From Aquilaria yunnanensis (lineage: Eukaryota; Streptophyta; Magnoliopsida; Malvales; Thymelaeaceae): a stretch of 64,000 nucleotides of DNA. The position numbers and the translations under genes are program-made. Shown here in pieces: positions 1-12,997 of the stretch. The stretch covers positions 54,868,501 to 54,932,500 of the forward strand of contig CM077596.1 of NCBI GenBank assembly GCA_039654915.1. Reading direction: 5' to 3'. Every line of letters starts with the position of its first letter. Positions within the stretch are counted from its first letter, which is position 1. The notes under the pieces are model-generated. The model was not told the origin of the DNA and ran no database searches. It was given only the letters and a program-made list of their open reading frames with translations.

Positions 1-428
1 TCTTTATTTTCCAAAGTTTCCAACGGTCTTAGCCGTTGGAAATATTATATATTATCTAGATTTATATAATTTTGGAAAACACTCCATATTTCCTCCATTT
101 TCCAACGGCTTAAGCCGTTGGAAATACTATATATATTATGTAAATTAAATACTCTAAAAGTTTCCAACGGTCTTAGCCGTTGGAAATATTATATATTATC
201 TAGATTTATATAATTTTGGAAAACACTCCATATTTCCTCCATTTTCCAACGGCTTAAGCCGTTGGAAATACTATATATATTATGTAAATTAAATACTCTA
301 AAACTTCCAACTGCTAGGCAGTTGGAAAAAATTTTCTCCTCGTTCCAACGGTTTTGGCAGTTGGAAATTTCCAACTGCTTGACCGTTAGAAATGAGGGCA
401 GTTGGAAATAAAGGAATTTTTAGTAGTG
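1..428. mobile_element. CACTA (En/Spm) transposon, right-hand end only
   Basis: The stretch ends in TTTTTAGTAGTG at 417-428, the reverse complement of the CACTA terminal sequence CACTACTAAAAA. Inside it are many short palindromes of the form CCAACGG..CCGTTGG, the usual subterminal transposase-binding repeats of this superfamily. The same palindrome core occurs at both ends of the complete CACTA at 9611-19548, so the two are related. The left end and any genes lie outside the window. The element sits inside the Harbinger nuclease reading frame; the three bases after it are AAA, the presumed 3-bp target duplication, which cannot be confirmed without the other end. Confidence 0.85.
15..302. repeat. 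Two-copy tandem repeat, 144-bp unit, in CACTA subterminal region
   Basis: Positions 15-158 and 159-302 read the same base for base as far as I can follow. Each unit holds two inverted pairs, one around GGTCTTAGCC and one around GGCTTAAGCC. Such identity indicates a recent duplication of part of the subterminal region. Confidence 0.9.
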
Positions 429-1317
429 AAACCCTCCATGTTTGCATATCCCGAGTCCACTAGATAGTAAAGACCTACAAAAGACATTATGTATAAGGAT
501 AGACCATTCACAATGCAACATGCTATGTGAACCGAATATATCAAGAACAATACACGTGTGAATACCTTCTGGTGCATTCGGGAACCGTGAGCCATGCATG
601 TTCCTAACATCTCGTAGGACCTGGCTGTCATGAACAGCCCTGGGCATCCCCGCATCAACATGGGTAAATTGTATATTAAAATTGCATGTGACTAACACGT
701 TTTGGCTTGTATGCCCAGTGTGGCCACAGTACACTCGTTGATCTTCTTTGCTATATATTCCAAACACATGTGTTCCATCAATAGCGCTTATAGCATTATT
801 GAACGCACCTTCCCATGTGTCCCTCACTTTCGGAACGGGTGTTGAAAATGTCGGGTCAGGCAGTTGAATTATAAGTCGGCAAGACCAAGGATTGAATCCA
901 AAACTAGCCTGAACCATCGCTATATCATATCTGTCGAATGTGGAAACACCTGGCGAACGTCATCATATTTTCAACCATGAGTGCACACGGTAAAAAACAT
1001 AGCTAGACCTTCATAAGCTAAAACATTTCTTCCATCACGCAAGTTGTGATGCGTTGTAAGATCGTCTAGTAAATCCCAAAAACAATCTATGCTCATCTGA
1101 AATCGACTTTGAAATTCATAAGGATGACACATCAGGCGTAAAAAGTGTTGTGTACCGGTCTAAATTGGGGCCAATTCGACATTAGTAGAATTGGAGTTTG
1201 ATGCCAGATTGTCAGACAAGACATTTGCCCCGGTAAGACGTCTAAAATGGTGGAAATGTTTTCGATGAAGCAGACTCGGGTCATGTATTGAATAGAATAT
1301 TCATTCTGGGGAATCAA
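429..1317 (-). pseudogene. PIF/Harbinger DDE nuclease (HARBI1-like), interrupted
   Basis: The minus strand encodes the plant Harbinger nuclease fold (DDE_Tnp_4 family), which cuts and joins DNA for PIF/Harbinger elements. Visible family signatures, in order, are the N-terminal helical region (about 1317-930, broken by stops), AIDGTH with the first catalytic Asp (near 785), GHTSQNVL, then AVHDSQVLRD with the second Asp (near 620), and in another frame YLVDSGYANMEGF (near 430-470). The frame changes near 600-660 and there are stops upstream, so it is not functional. Immediately after GYANMEGF the frame runs into the CACTA terminus at 428, so the C-terminal part with the last acidic residue is displaced beyond the window. 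The partner Myb/SANT gene lies just upstream on the same strand. Confidence 0.8.
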
Positions 1318-1682
1318 TCAGAAGTTGGCAGCACCTCCCATAGAGTATATGTTCCACAATTGTAGAAGCCCATATCCATTTAGCTTATTGTCCTCAACCA
1401 ATTACCTAGCATAAAGGTAACCATAACTTATACGTCGAGAGCATGTATGACATGTGCATACGAGGGTGAGTTTTCTTAATATGGAAAGGATAATCCAATA
1501 TCTAATAAGCATGCATAATGAATGTGAAACCCCATAAAGTGCTGCAACAATAAAGACATAAAAGCCCAAATCAGTCCAACAATACATAAACTAAACAGGA
1601 CAACAGTCCACAACAAACTCATCCATAAATTTCTAAAGAACCGAATCAGCGTCCATGCAGAAATCCTTTGGCTCTTGCTTCC

Positions 1683-2745
1683 TCAATAATCAGATAGAGT
1701 AACGCAACACGGGATTCTTTGTTCGGTGACCCTACTAACAACTCCCATAACCACGTCATTTGACCAATGCAAATTGGCTGCAACCCAATTTGGGTTTACT
1801 ACTTCAAATCCAAGGAGCTTCACAATAAGGCTCATGCATGAACTAATACTCAAGCCCTGCAGTCGTGCATATGAGGTGGCGAAATGTGACCCAAGATCTG
1901 CTCTACTCTCTCGCAACATTTCAAGGACCTCTTGTCGTACATCTGGAGGCACAGTCCCAACACCGGACTTGCGCCGCTTACTTCCACTATTACTATGCGC
2001 CCTATGAACTTCATATCCTACCATAGCTAGAGGAATGTGAGCAGGCAACGAAGTCCCTTGCTCCTGGGGAGATACACAGGCATCAATATCTACGAGTGAA
2101 TGGGAAAAAGCTCTTGCGTGACTACTACTAGCTGCCGGTGGTGTGTTGAACCAAAACATGGATGACGCTGCCTCCTATCAAGGGTATGTTGTGGTACCTG
2201 AGTGGAACGTGCCATCCGCTTGGATGCCTTAAGGTCCTGAGGTGACAAATGTGTCTGATCTGGGACATGAAAAATGGGCGAACTAGGGGGCGATGCAACT
2301 GGATTCTGAGATCCAATGCCACGATGTGGGGGAGTTGCAGCGACTGGATGGATAGGAGGTTGAGATGAAATGCCACGATCCGAATAATCATGGTAATCTC
2401 CGAACATGGTCAGAAGATCATCCCAACATGGGATCTGCCCATCACGCAATAACTTCACCTCGGGGTAAACCTACGTCAACATAGGTGCGAATTATTACAC
2501 AATTTCCATATCGTTGGACAACATATAATCTATTATATAAAAAGGGTTAAACTTATTGACAACATATCAAAAGTGTACCGAAATGGTAACATCCCACCAT
2601 TCAGGGTCGGCAGAAACATATTCGGTAATGGGATCAAACATAATACCGATTGACATGGTGACAACTGATTTCCAAATGCGAAATTGCCTCTTCAAAGTAT
2701 GCCATTTGTTGGTAACTTGTTTTTTCTTCTAAGGCCGACCTGTCA
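1683..2745 (-). pseudogene. Harbinger-associated Myb/SANT-like protein, frameshifted
   Basis: Read on the minus strand from about 2745 to 2585, the translation gives a Myb_DNA-bind_3-type domain: NKWHTLKRQFRIWKSVV, then a spacer, DPITEY, and a Trp pair in DPEWWDV. Downstream (2458-2160) comes RDGQIPCWDDLLTMFGDY and a Pro/Ser-rich linker, then another frame (2159-1683) with a long helical C-terminus. In PIF/Harbinger elements this second protein partners the nuclease and binds the element's ends. The frame break near 2160 and the missing clear start point to decay, although unrecognised introns could explain part of it. Myb domain identification is good; exon limits are uncertain. Confidence 0.6.
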
Positions 2746-2999
2746 ATAGCTGAAGATCATGCACAATTTTTGCCCATCTAAATTTTGTTGGAGTGTGCCC
2801 CTCAACATAACCTTCTCGAATAACACTCGCAGTAATCGAACAGAACACTCGGGTGGAATGGAAATCCTACCCAGCACGAGACATGGGCATAAACGGAAAT
2901 GAATGTTGTCCATCATGAGCCGTGTCAGAATCCTATGATTCATGATCCATAAGTAGATGATGCAAGAACTATAATAGGAGCTACCAATAGCTCTAAGCA

Positions 3000-4320
3000 A
3001 ATAGTTCTAAGCAAAAAAAGACACAATGGAGATTTTAAGTTAATGTTTATATTATTCTATAAATAACATGGCTACAAATGGAAAAATGCACAATAGCAGC
3101 ATGAAATAAATGGTGCCTTAAAATAATAACTTGAAATATACAAGGCTGGTGGTGAAGGTCAGACAGTGGGGAAAAACGGAATTGCCAACAATGCTTCCAT
3201 GAACCCCAATACTATGCAAAAAGTCAAAATTCATACATAAGAAATAGATGATATCCTAATAAATCGCAAGCCCAATTTATCAATTGAAACATAGAACTAA
3301 CAGAGATTCATCATCCAACATGAAAAAAAGTTAAGTATGAAATTCGAAGGCTAGCATACCCAGATTAGTGACACTAACAAAGTAGCTGCGTAATGTCACA
3401 GTCTAATGGATCGAAAATACGATTCAGGGGGACTGCCATTTGCTCAATCAAAGATGAACGCCGGTTTTAGACGAGAGTTCTCCTTTATACTCGTGCAAGA
3501 ACAAAATGGGAATCAATGTACAGGCCTGTAATCATATTTATTTTGAAATACTACTGGCATAATCATATGGGTGTAAGAAAAAATCGTAATTCATATACGA
3601 AGCTCGTGAGAGAGAATGAGCGAGTGTGTGTTTGAGCAAATAAAAGAAACCAAATCCGTTCAGCATTTGCAAACAAAGAATGCAAAGAGGAAGATATAAT
3701 AGACGTACCAATTGTAGATCGTCGCAACATTGGAGCAGGTACAGAGTTCCCTTAGGAGGAATGATGCGATTTTGAAGTTTCTGTCCATGCCATTGAAGCT
3801 GTTGTGGACTGAAGGCCTATATAGATACGAGACAATAGAGAAAGGAGTGTGGGAGAGATGAAGAAAAGAAACAAGACAATAACAACCGGACAATTGATTA
3901 AGGAGTTTAACATAAATTACAGTGGTTCAGCGTGAGAAAGGGAAAGAAAAGAAATAAGCTGAAACAGATGAGCAGAAAATAGTAGCATGTGAGAGGGAGA
4001 GAGAGACAAAGATATAGCGAGAGAGAGAGAGAGAAAGAGAGAGAGAGAAAGTTGGAGTGCACAAAAAAAGGAAGCATGAAGGAAAAGCGAGAGAGAGAAG
4101 AAAGACAATGTAACAGCTAAGCAGAGGCAAGTGGCATGTGAGAAAAAAAAGAAAGAAAAAAAATGTAGTAAAAAGAAAAGAAAGAGAGAGAAAAGAATAT
4201 GAAAAAGAAATAATATGAAATATAGACAAGATAGGGGAAAGAGAGGTAAAAAACGGGTCATTACTGTGAAAGAGGTAAAAATGGAAAAAGAAGAAAAGGA
4301 GAGAAATAGTGAAACGGCCC
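3000..4320. other. Non-coding, with GA-rich low-complexity tract
   Basis: No supported gene. About 3950-4320 on the plus strand is strongly purine-rich, with GAGAGAGA runs at 3993-4048. The long minus-strand Phe/Ser/Leu open frames here are products of that composition. It probably belongs to the leader of the Harbinger element, whose outer end I could not find. Confidence 0.6.
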
Positions 4321-5375
4321 ACACTTTTTGACTTTCAAAATACAAAAGTATTGAAGTAAAAAATCTATGCAGCTTAAACGTTAAAAAATCCCAGGTGAAT
4401 TGGCTCTAAATCTGGCAAAAAATTGCAAATGATAGGTTTGAGTGGGACCGTACTTTTAAGTCTCATAACATGTTTTTTTTTGCACTCGGTAGAAATGGAT
4501 AAATTGCACGAATGGTCCCTAACAATTAATTATTGCTTTATTTAATTTCTAACCTATTGAATGTTTTGTTGTAGTTCTAAACCTATTAAAAACCTTTCGT
4601 TCTAGTCCTAAATTTGTTAAAAATATTTCATTTTGGTTCCTATTGGATAAATTTTGTTAACTCAAAGTATTTATTTGATAACAACTTTTTAAATCATATT
4701 AAACTATCCTGTAGCTCTATTATAATAATTTAATCTGTATAATAGTTTTTTATAGTTAATAAAAAATTAAATTATTTTTTTCTCACTATAAATTAAATTT
4801 ATTTTATTCAGAAAAAAATACTTATTTCAATTCTCTATTTACTGTAGAAAAATATTAGACTGTTTAAATTTATTGAAAGACAATTATCAGATATTTAGCA
4901 TAAAATTTTAAAATTTTATGCTAAATGATTATTCTAAGTTAATGAATTCTATCTGGAAAAGGACCAATACGAAATAATTTTAATAGATTTAAATTCAAAA
5001 GAAAATATTCAATAGATTAAAAACTAAAATATAAAATAAAATGATAACTAAAAGTTATAGATCATATATGCAATTTACTCCGATAGAAAATATACAAGTA
5101 GCCATACCACGAGAGAGTACAAATTATAAAAAAAAGGCAAAAAAAAAAAAAAAGAGGAAGTACAAACAGAGGGCTACAAAACCAGACGGTTAACTGAAAA
5201 TTAATACATAATAAAACAAAAATTATGAGTGTTCATCTTCTGGCTAATAGTATTGGGGGCTGATGAGTGTTTATTAATAACCTTCCTGGTTAAAGACTTA
5301 AAGTTAGCTCTTAAATTCACTTATTCAGTATCTTGTTAATCAAAGACGGCTTCCTTCCTCTTAATTAGTCTCAGT
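4321..5375. other. AT-rich intergenic sequence
   Basis: No open frame or recognised repeat. Homopolymer A runs lie near 5130-5155. The last part is the 3' flank of the TPR gene. Confidence 0.6.
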
Positions 5376-6365
5376 CTAAAACACCTCAACCATGCCCGCG
5401 GTTGAACTTGATCCTTCCATGGCACTCACTTCTTCTTCCTCTTCCTCATCCGCTTCCCACATGAACTGCGCGTATGATCCCATCACCATGCTAAAGAAAA
5501 TAAAATAAAACAATTAGAATCTGTTTGGATCGATCCTGAGAACAAAAGTTCGGATGGTTTATGGGATTACTGTTCCATACCAGTCGTTTGGAGAAGCATA
5601 AACAGCTCGATCGAAGTACGACTTCGCTCTCATCTCGTCCCTCTGCGTGTCCCAGATCAACTTCCCGTACAGAGAAAGAACCTCTCCGTCTCCAGGACTC
5701 GCCAGGATCGCTCTCCCGTAATACTCCTCTGCTTTCTCTGTATCTTTCTCCACCTTCGCATCCAAACAAGATCAAACGATAACAACCTCAGATTGATTTC
5801 GAAGGTGTAAAGAATTTCTTCCTTCTCTTTTTAGCTGATTGATTGGTTGATTGATTTATATAGTGAAACTTCGACTCACCTCGTGCAAGAATTTAGCGTA
5901 GTTTCTCAACAGAAGCGAATCGCTCGGATTTTGCTTCAGCATTTCTCGATAATAGTCGCCGATCTTGCTCTTGTCACCGTCTCCGCCACGATCGCCGCAG
6001 CCTCTCCTTCCTTTTCCGAATCCACCACCGGATATCCCGAACTCATCCATCGGTATTCCATACTCCGGCCAGATCGACGGGAAACTCGCCGGATCACGTC
6101 CATCTACAACGTACTCCTTCGGAATTCTCGCAGAAATAGTGCGTGATCCACTGCTGATCTCGCTGAAGACGTCGCTCTCCGACAGCGCGGGGCACATTGG
6201 CGACGGACCGTGATCTCGTCGATTCGCTTGGAGATGCAGCGAGATTCTCGGAGAACAGCAGAAGGCTCCTGTGACGGAGTCGTGACGGGAGAGAGATGGT
6301 CTGGGACTGGGAGAACCGGCCGGAGATCGGACTGCCGATCCGGTTCTCAGAAGTACAGCTTTCAT
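5376..6365 (-). CDS. TPR-like superfamily protein, three exons
   Basis: Three exons join in frame. Exon 1 is 6365-5880, donor GTGAGT. Exon 2 is 5753-5581, acceptor GCGAAG and donor GTATGG. Exon 3 is 5490-5376, acceptor TTTCTTTAG, stop TAG. The lengths 486+173+115 give 257 residues. The N-terminal half is Ser/Pro/Arg-rich and probably disordered. The TPR-like part begins near residue 145 with DYYREMLKQNPSDSLLLRNY and runs through KAEEYYGRAILASPGDGEVL and AKSYFDRAVYASPNDC to YAQFMWEADEEEEEEE, then a short tail. This order and the acidic end match a plant TPR-like family of unknown biochemical role, often reported as stress-responsive. The ATG at 6365 is preferred because an upstream in-frame ATG (6527) would add an unusual basic extension. 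The TPR core is well supported; the function is not known. Confidence 0.9.
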
Positions 6366-6484
6366 AGCTGATTGACTTTTTATTTTTTTTTTGGTTTTTT
6401 CGTTTTTTAAGAGACTGGAAGTGAAGCAGGATTTGCCAGCTTCTTTCTTATACATGGATGATGGAATCTGGGCCGTCGATCTGG

Positions 6485-6622
6485 TTGACCGTACGAGTAA
6501 GGATATGGCGACACGTGTAAGTTGCATGTGAGGAGCGAACTTGAGCGTGGGAGTCGGCGGCGGTGGACAACTGAAAGAGCCTTTCCTTTGAGCACGGGAA
6601 GCGACTGATCTGGTTGACGTGG
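6485..6622 (-). promoter_or_regulatory. Candidate stress-type cis elements upstream of TPR gene
   Basis: Upstream of the TPR start codon are a G-box/ABRE-like ACACGTGT (6511-6518), a W-box core TTGACC (6485-6490) and TGACGTGG (about 6615-6622), which combines a TGACG core with an ABRE-like GTGG. Short motifs occur by chance; their clustering within about 250 bp of the start is suggestive only. Confidence 0.35.
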
Positions 6623-6659
6623 CGCTACACGTAGATGAGAAAGGTGCTCTTGATGTGCC

Positions 6660-9610
6660 GATTTTCGGTAACGTTAATAAGTATGGTCGGGTCGGAGTTG
6701 ATTTTTTTTTTCTTTTTAATTTTTTTTAAAAGATCCTTGGTATTTGAAGTTACTTTGGCCTTCAATTATCAATGTCGCCAGACCGGCCAGATTGACCCGG
6801 CCGGTAAAATAGGTCAAACTGTGACCCAAAACTTTCATCATGTGATTGAGTTTAAATAAGTTTGACTCAAAACTAGCTGGTTGAATTGGTTGATCCACAA
6901 CTTAATAACTACACCAAGCCACTCTCAATTTTGCTTTTAATAACAATGTCAATTACTCAAGAGTTGAGAAAGGTCAAGCTCTATTTATGGTAAAACTCTC
7001 TAAGATAAAAAAATAATTTACCTATCTATTATCTATATTTTGAAATATGGGATTGTTACTGATAGCCAAAATATAGAGCTATCAATCAAACTGAATGGAC
7101 CGGCTTTGAAGTTGGGAACAACGGGGACTTGTTGCCATGCACTTAAAGACACCGTCAGAAACTGGGTTGTGTGCCTAAAAAAACACTCTTTGACTATCAA
7201 GTTATCATTCTATAATACAAAAGAAAAGCTTGAGTATTAGGGTTGAGCAAAGTGTGTTGTATCTCAAAATTGCTATAGGGTTCCTTACAATCGTAGGAAG
7301 GATCATGTGATTATGGAAGTCTTATTATGGGATGTTTCTATTTCATATAGGAGTCTTCTTCTTTTTTAGTGGCTTTAGGTCATTAGTGAGCCATTCTGGC
7401 AATATAGGCATAGAGCCCTCTTAAACTGGTTGAGTGGTCCATCTTTCGGTATGGGCTGTTAAGGCTCATATGATGTTAGTTACAGAAATTTAGAAAAAGA
7501 TAAAATTTTATGTGTTATTTTTTATTTTTATTATTCATTTTTTACACATTGATAAAAAAAAAAAAGAAAAAATAAACATTGAAATAATAATTGAAGTGAA
7601 ATATGATAAAATAATTTATTAACTACATAAATATTACACAGATTTGAGATAACTTAAAATAGTAACTATTGTAAATAATGTGGAATGGAGGTAGTTTTTT
7701 CTAATTATTTATAATTTAATATACTTCTTTTATCTAGAAATTGTTCAATTAAAAAACTAATATTCTATATAATAGGTATTTAAATAAAATTATTTTAGAA
7801 AGAAACTAATTTATTTACAATTCTTTCCTCATCTAGACTAAAAGAATTAATAAAAAAATACTTCTTGTGCAGCATATTTTGTGATAACATATTAATTTTT
7901 GGGATGTTCTAAGATGCTTGAGATATTTCTGAAAGTAGAAATAATTAATTTTATCTTCACTCTTTCAATATTTAAACTTTTTATAGAAGAATTTCATAAT
8001 TATTTTTGGAAAAAGTGCAACATAAAAAAATCTCAATGCTTGAGTCACAAAGGGGATGAGATGAAAAAAGGTGTTTGTCCTTTATAAGAAAATAAAAATT
8101 CAGAGTACCTTTTAGGGTTGTTAAAGTGTTGGTTTCTCATTCGAACGCCCACCATTTGTCAAAAGTGTTTTGACCGTCTAGATGATTTGCTTGCAGATTT
8201 TCACTGGACGTAGACTTTATAACTCCATTTGAGAGTCACGTTAAATAGTAGAACTGCAATGTTAATAAATGCAAATTTATAAAACTTATCTTAATCATTT
8301 ATAATTTTTTTTATTCATATTATACTTCAAATAGAGAATTACAAGACGCGTCCTATTAACAATTCTACTCTATATACCCATTCCACTTTACTTATGCTCA
8401 TTTTTCAATTGTAAAAAGAATTTAAACTTTGACCGCTTACAAAAATTATAAGTATCATATCAATTTATAAAGACATTATAACTAATCACATAAAAATATA
8501 TTATATTAAAATTTTAATGCTAATTATAGACAGTATTGCGATCCTTTTTTCATCATCTAGGTGCATGCATGTCAGATTGGCCAAGCCACTCACGTACCAA
8601 AATGACTGCCAGTGTTACGTACCCAAAAATGGAAACAAACAAGGAGAGGAATGATTAAGGAAGGAAGATAGGACGATTGGAGAAAAAGTCATAAAACACA
8701 ATCTATCCTCGCCGCGAAATGATTAAAGAAATTTGAAAAGAAAGCCAGTTATTGGGCAGAGACTGAAGCAGGAAATAGGGTTACATTTCGCCTCTGTGTT
8801 CCCGTCCCCACGCTGTTTCTTTCTTTCTGCCCACTCGCGACGTTGAGACAAAGTCCCCTTATTACCCTGCGCTCTATACTACTATAAAGAACCGTTTTCC
8901 GATGGGAAAATTGTCCGTCGGAACTTCCGACGGTTGGCCCCATATTTAAAGCATACTTCTGAATTTGCATTTGAAATATAGATTATTACATAACGATTAA
9001 TGTTTTTAACAGATCGTGTTAAAAGAGAGTATATTTCAAGTGTCGTGTTAAAAGAGAGTATATTTCAAGTGTCCTTACTGCCTTAATAAAATGTCTTAAT
9101 GCATGAGTGGATATTAGAGAGGTTTAGAATTCAATTCCGGTCTTCCCACTCCCCATATCATGCCACAAACAACTATTTTTATTGTCTTTCAAGTTTCAAA
9201 AAGCTAGTATACCTCTTCTACTTAATTAGTATAATAGTACATCTTTTCTTTGTATATACTTGTGATGATGTTTTCTGAGTAAAATACAAAAGAAAAAAAA
9301 GAAGAAAATTTATTTTTCATGTACAATGATTTGAATCTCGTACAAAATCTCTTATGAGTATTTGAGTCTCTTTTACTAACACTAAGAACCTATTTGTTAT
9401 TAGTGTCGGTGATTAACATTGACATTTTTGTTTTAACTGCAACATTTTCATTTTAACTGTTAAATAAATTATTAAAAATTCTAATGATAATCACAAAAAT
9501 TATTACTAAAAGGACCGTAACTCGAGCTAGAATTACACTTCTTTAAATGTCCATTCATGTCCCATTCATGGCTTCCAAGTACCAATCATCCTGCAGTCTA
9601 TAAATTTCCC
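6660..9610. other. Intergenic sequence without a supported gene
   Basis: AT-rich, with scattered stops in all frames. Short open frames at 7040-7240 and 8749-8970 have no recognisable domain. Nothing resembling an RNA gene was seen. Confidence 0.55.
9014..9071. repeat. Two-copy 29-bp direct repeat
   Basis: The unit beginning TCGTGTTAAAAGAGAGTATA occurs twice back to back, with a 29-bp period. Confidence 0.8.
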
Positions 9611-9990
9611 CACTACTAAAAAAACCAACTTTTCCAACTGCTAATTTACCAACGGCTACGCCGTTGGTATTTACCAACGCGTAGAACCGTTGGTAATTTT
9701 TTTCCAACGTGCACGCGTTGGTGATGGATTCAAAAAAATTTAACAGTGTATTTTTTATTTTTCCAACGTGGAAACCGTTGGTAAAATTCCAACTTCCCAG
9801 CAGTTGGTAAAATTTTTTTTTTTTTTAAAGGGTGATTTACCAACGGCTAGCCGTTGGTAAATATTTTCCAACGTTCACGCGTTGGTAAGTGAAAAAAAAA
9901 AATAGACATTTTTTTTCCAACGTGCAAACCGTTGGAAATTACCAACGGCCTTAGCCGTTGGTAAAATTCCAACTTCCAGCAGTTGGTGAG
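9611..9990. repeat. Left subterminal palindrome array of CACTA
   Basis: At least ten copies of CCAACG-core palindromes, such as TTACCAACGGCTAGCCGTTG, separated by A/T runs. They are the likely binding sites of the element's TNPA-like protein. Confidence 0.85.
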
Positions 9991-12900
9991 GTTTTTTTTT
10001 TTTGATTTTTTTTTTTGATTTTTTTTTTTTTTTTTGCTTTAGTTAAACGGCGCGTTTTGATTAATTTTTTTTAAAACCCCCCCCCCCCCCCCCCCCCCGC
10101 GCCCCCCCAGCGTCGCGTCTCGCGAAAACTTCTTCTTCTTCTCCTCTGGTTCGTCTCTCTCTCTCTCTCTCCTGTTTCTCTCTCCTCCGTTCCAAGCTCA
10201 CACATCACACACATTCACTTGTTTGCGTCGATTGGGACCGGAAACTTTTTCTTTGAGGTCAGAGATTCGTCGATCCGGTGGCGTTTTTTTAGATCCGAAG
10301 GTTAATTATTTTTTTCAGCATTTTTCGAATTTTTTTTTTTTATGTTTTCTCCCTATTTGAGCTTCTTGGTTTATAATAGGTTGGAGATGTTGGTTTTTAT
10401 TGCAGCATTGAAGCGATTTGGAGGTGTTTGAAGGAAGTTAGTATTTTTTTTTGAGGTAACCGCGTGTATTTCGGATTTTTTAATTTTTTTCCTTAATAAT
10501 TACGTATTTTCGTATTATATTGTGTTAATTTGGTTTGAAATATGTGCAATATTTGTTATTTTGTGTTGCATTTGGTTGGATATTTATTTTTTAGGTTACC
10601 CATTACAATTGTTTTTTTATGTGCATTTTTTTACAATTTTTTGTTATTTTCGGGATTAATTAGAATTTATGAAAAAATTATATTTAAGTGATTTGTTTAG
10701 GTAGTATATTGACATTTTCCAATGACAAAATATTGTAGAATATTTATTTTTTTTTCATATGCTGACAAATAATTTTTAAAATAAAAATTAGATTTGCTAA
10801 TTTCTTTATAAAAAAAATGATACTTCTATTTATGAAGTAATTGAAAAATGAATAAAATGTTAAACAACTTAATATTAATATTGCAACAAGCATTAAGTAT
10901 TGGTTTATAAATATTAAAATCCATTATAGATATAGAAATTATTAGTAAATTGAGAAAGATATAAATTATTTAGATAGATAAAGTTTATTAGAAGTAAATG
11001 CGTTTAATGTATTTAACATATTATTAATATTTGTTTATGTAAATATTATCCGCATTTTTTTGGTACTGTGTCTGAGAATCACAATTAGTGGATGCTACTA
11101 TGTTTATTCTTAAAAAACCCTTTTTTTTATGGCAACTCTTTATGATTCATTTTTAAAATGATGAACTAACAAACTAAAATACTTAAAAATGAAGAAAAAT
11201 TAAAATGAAATTCGATCCCTTTTTAAAATACCCAAAGGAATATAGTCAACTACTTTTAATTATGGAATGTTCACTTGAACCATATACTATTGCATTAGAA
11301 CTTTTAATAACTCATTTCTGAAATAAAAAACTATCGAACAGATTATATGGTAGAATACCAACTTTAGTTTCAAAGAATGATCTCACAAGTTAAACAAAGT
11401 TGATATTAATAAGCGATTAAAAAAAGCCAGTTCCAAAAACTCAAACTCATTCCCATATATATATATATATATATATATGTCAAATTCTATACTGAACGAT
11501 GGAAACTAGGTATGTACAAAATATGTGTTGGCCTTATCTAAAATTTAAAAAAAAATGTCTCAATTTAAGACAAATATACATAAGTTAAAATAAATGATGC
11601 GTTAAGAGAGAAAAGATAATGACATTACTATTATACATAACTGTAATGAAACAAATAATAATCTTCGTACCGTATTTTGTTTAAATTGATCGTGTACATT
11701 AATGATACTTAGTTTCATTTGAAGAAATTTCTTATATTACCAGTATATTAAGTTATTTTTCCCCCCTTTTTCAGTTCCTCCCTGCATCTGTCTAGCGTGA
11801 AGTACCCATTGTTTCTCCTGTCGTTCGAGGTTAGTTTATAATTATTTTCGTGTATATTTGAGAATGGGATGATTTTAAGGGAAATTGTTTTAATTACTAA
11901 TATTGGTAATAAAACGGAAATACTTCTCACTATGGTTTGAACACTGTGACTTTAGATTTGAATATGAAATTTATGTTAATTGTTTGTTATCTGTGCATAT
12001 TTTTTCTTCTGTATTATAGTCAATATGTAATTTCTTTGTGCGTTGTGTATATTATTTTATGGCATGATTATTTAAATAAGTTCATGGTAATAGGTGTAGT
12101 TATGGTTTAGTTGGAGTGCTTTAGTGGAAATGGTTATATTATGTCATAAGATAGTATTGATAATAAAACTTTATTCCTTATAATAAAACCATGTGGACAG
12201 TTAGCTGACAATAATAATGCAGAAAAAAATACCTCGTAAAGGAATTTGGATACCAATAGAGAAAAGATTAAAACAAATACTTAATTAGGACCATTGAAGA
12301 GGAGTTATCACTGTCATTCGAAGAAATCCATGTATCATGATTGTACCAAACATGACTTTAACGCAAACTTCTTCCTAACCCTAACCTTTACCTTATACCA
12401 TACATCTACACTTAAACCCAACACAATATACCTAAACTTGTAAACCCTAAATACTTAGGATCAGTATATATAACAAAATATATACTGATTTAATGATAGC
12501 TCAAACATTCTAAGGTCTTATCCAATGGTTACTAGAAAGGATTTAATTGTGCAAATCCTACCCCAACTTTTATGTTCTAACTACAAGATTAAATTATTGT
12601 CTTCAATTAAACTTATCAGTTCTTACCCTTCATCATATTGTACATGAGTTTACTTAACTTGATGGCTTAACTTATTAAGATAAAATAGCTTACTCCAGGT
12701 ACTTAAAAGCTTAGTAAATCCTGCCTTTGTAATAAAATATTATTACAACCTTTATGAATATAAGTACTAAGAACAATGACAGTAATAAGAACAATAAGAA
12801 CAATAATGATGACCGTACGTTAATCATAAGAACAACTTTATTGATAATAAACTTTGTCTATCTAAAAATACTGTAAACTTGAGAGGGTAAACATTGGAGC

Positions 12901-12997
12901 ATACTTTTGTTATTTTTAGTAACTCAACCTAAAACTTGAGTACGTATATCATTTAATAGATTGAGGTGTTTATGATTACGAACAGATTTTGTGTGTA
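9991..12997 (+). other. CACTA leader and probable 5' UTR/intron region
   Basis: No supported coding. It holds T runs, a run of about 22 C at 10077-10098, a CT-rich tract (10130-10190) of the kind found in plant 5' leaders, and an (AT)n microsatellite at 11455-11478. Transcription of the transposase probably starts near the CT-rich tract, with a long intron before the first coding exon; this is inferred from position only. Confidence 0.45.

Noticed and set aside
3917..4345. Long minus-strand open frames rich in Phe, Ser and Leu
   Set aside because: They are the complement of a GA-rich low-complexity tract; two frames are open at once with no domain.
8749..8970. 73-codon minus-strand frame as a gene
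   Set aside because: No recognisable motif, no splice partner and no promoter context.
12374..12390. Telomere-like CTAACCCTAACC
   Set aside because: Only two units, inside the CACTA leader; not an interstitial telomere array.
12989..12997. Start of the CACTA transposase at 12989
   Set aside because: That codon is TTG; the first ATG in frame is 12998, just before the conserved Ser-Trp-Met-Tyr.
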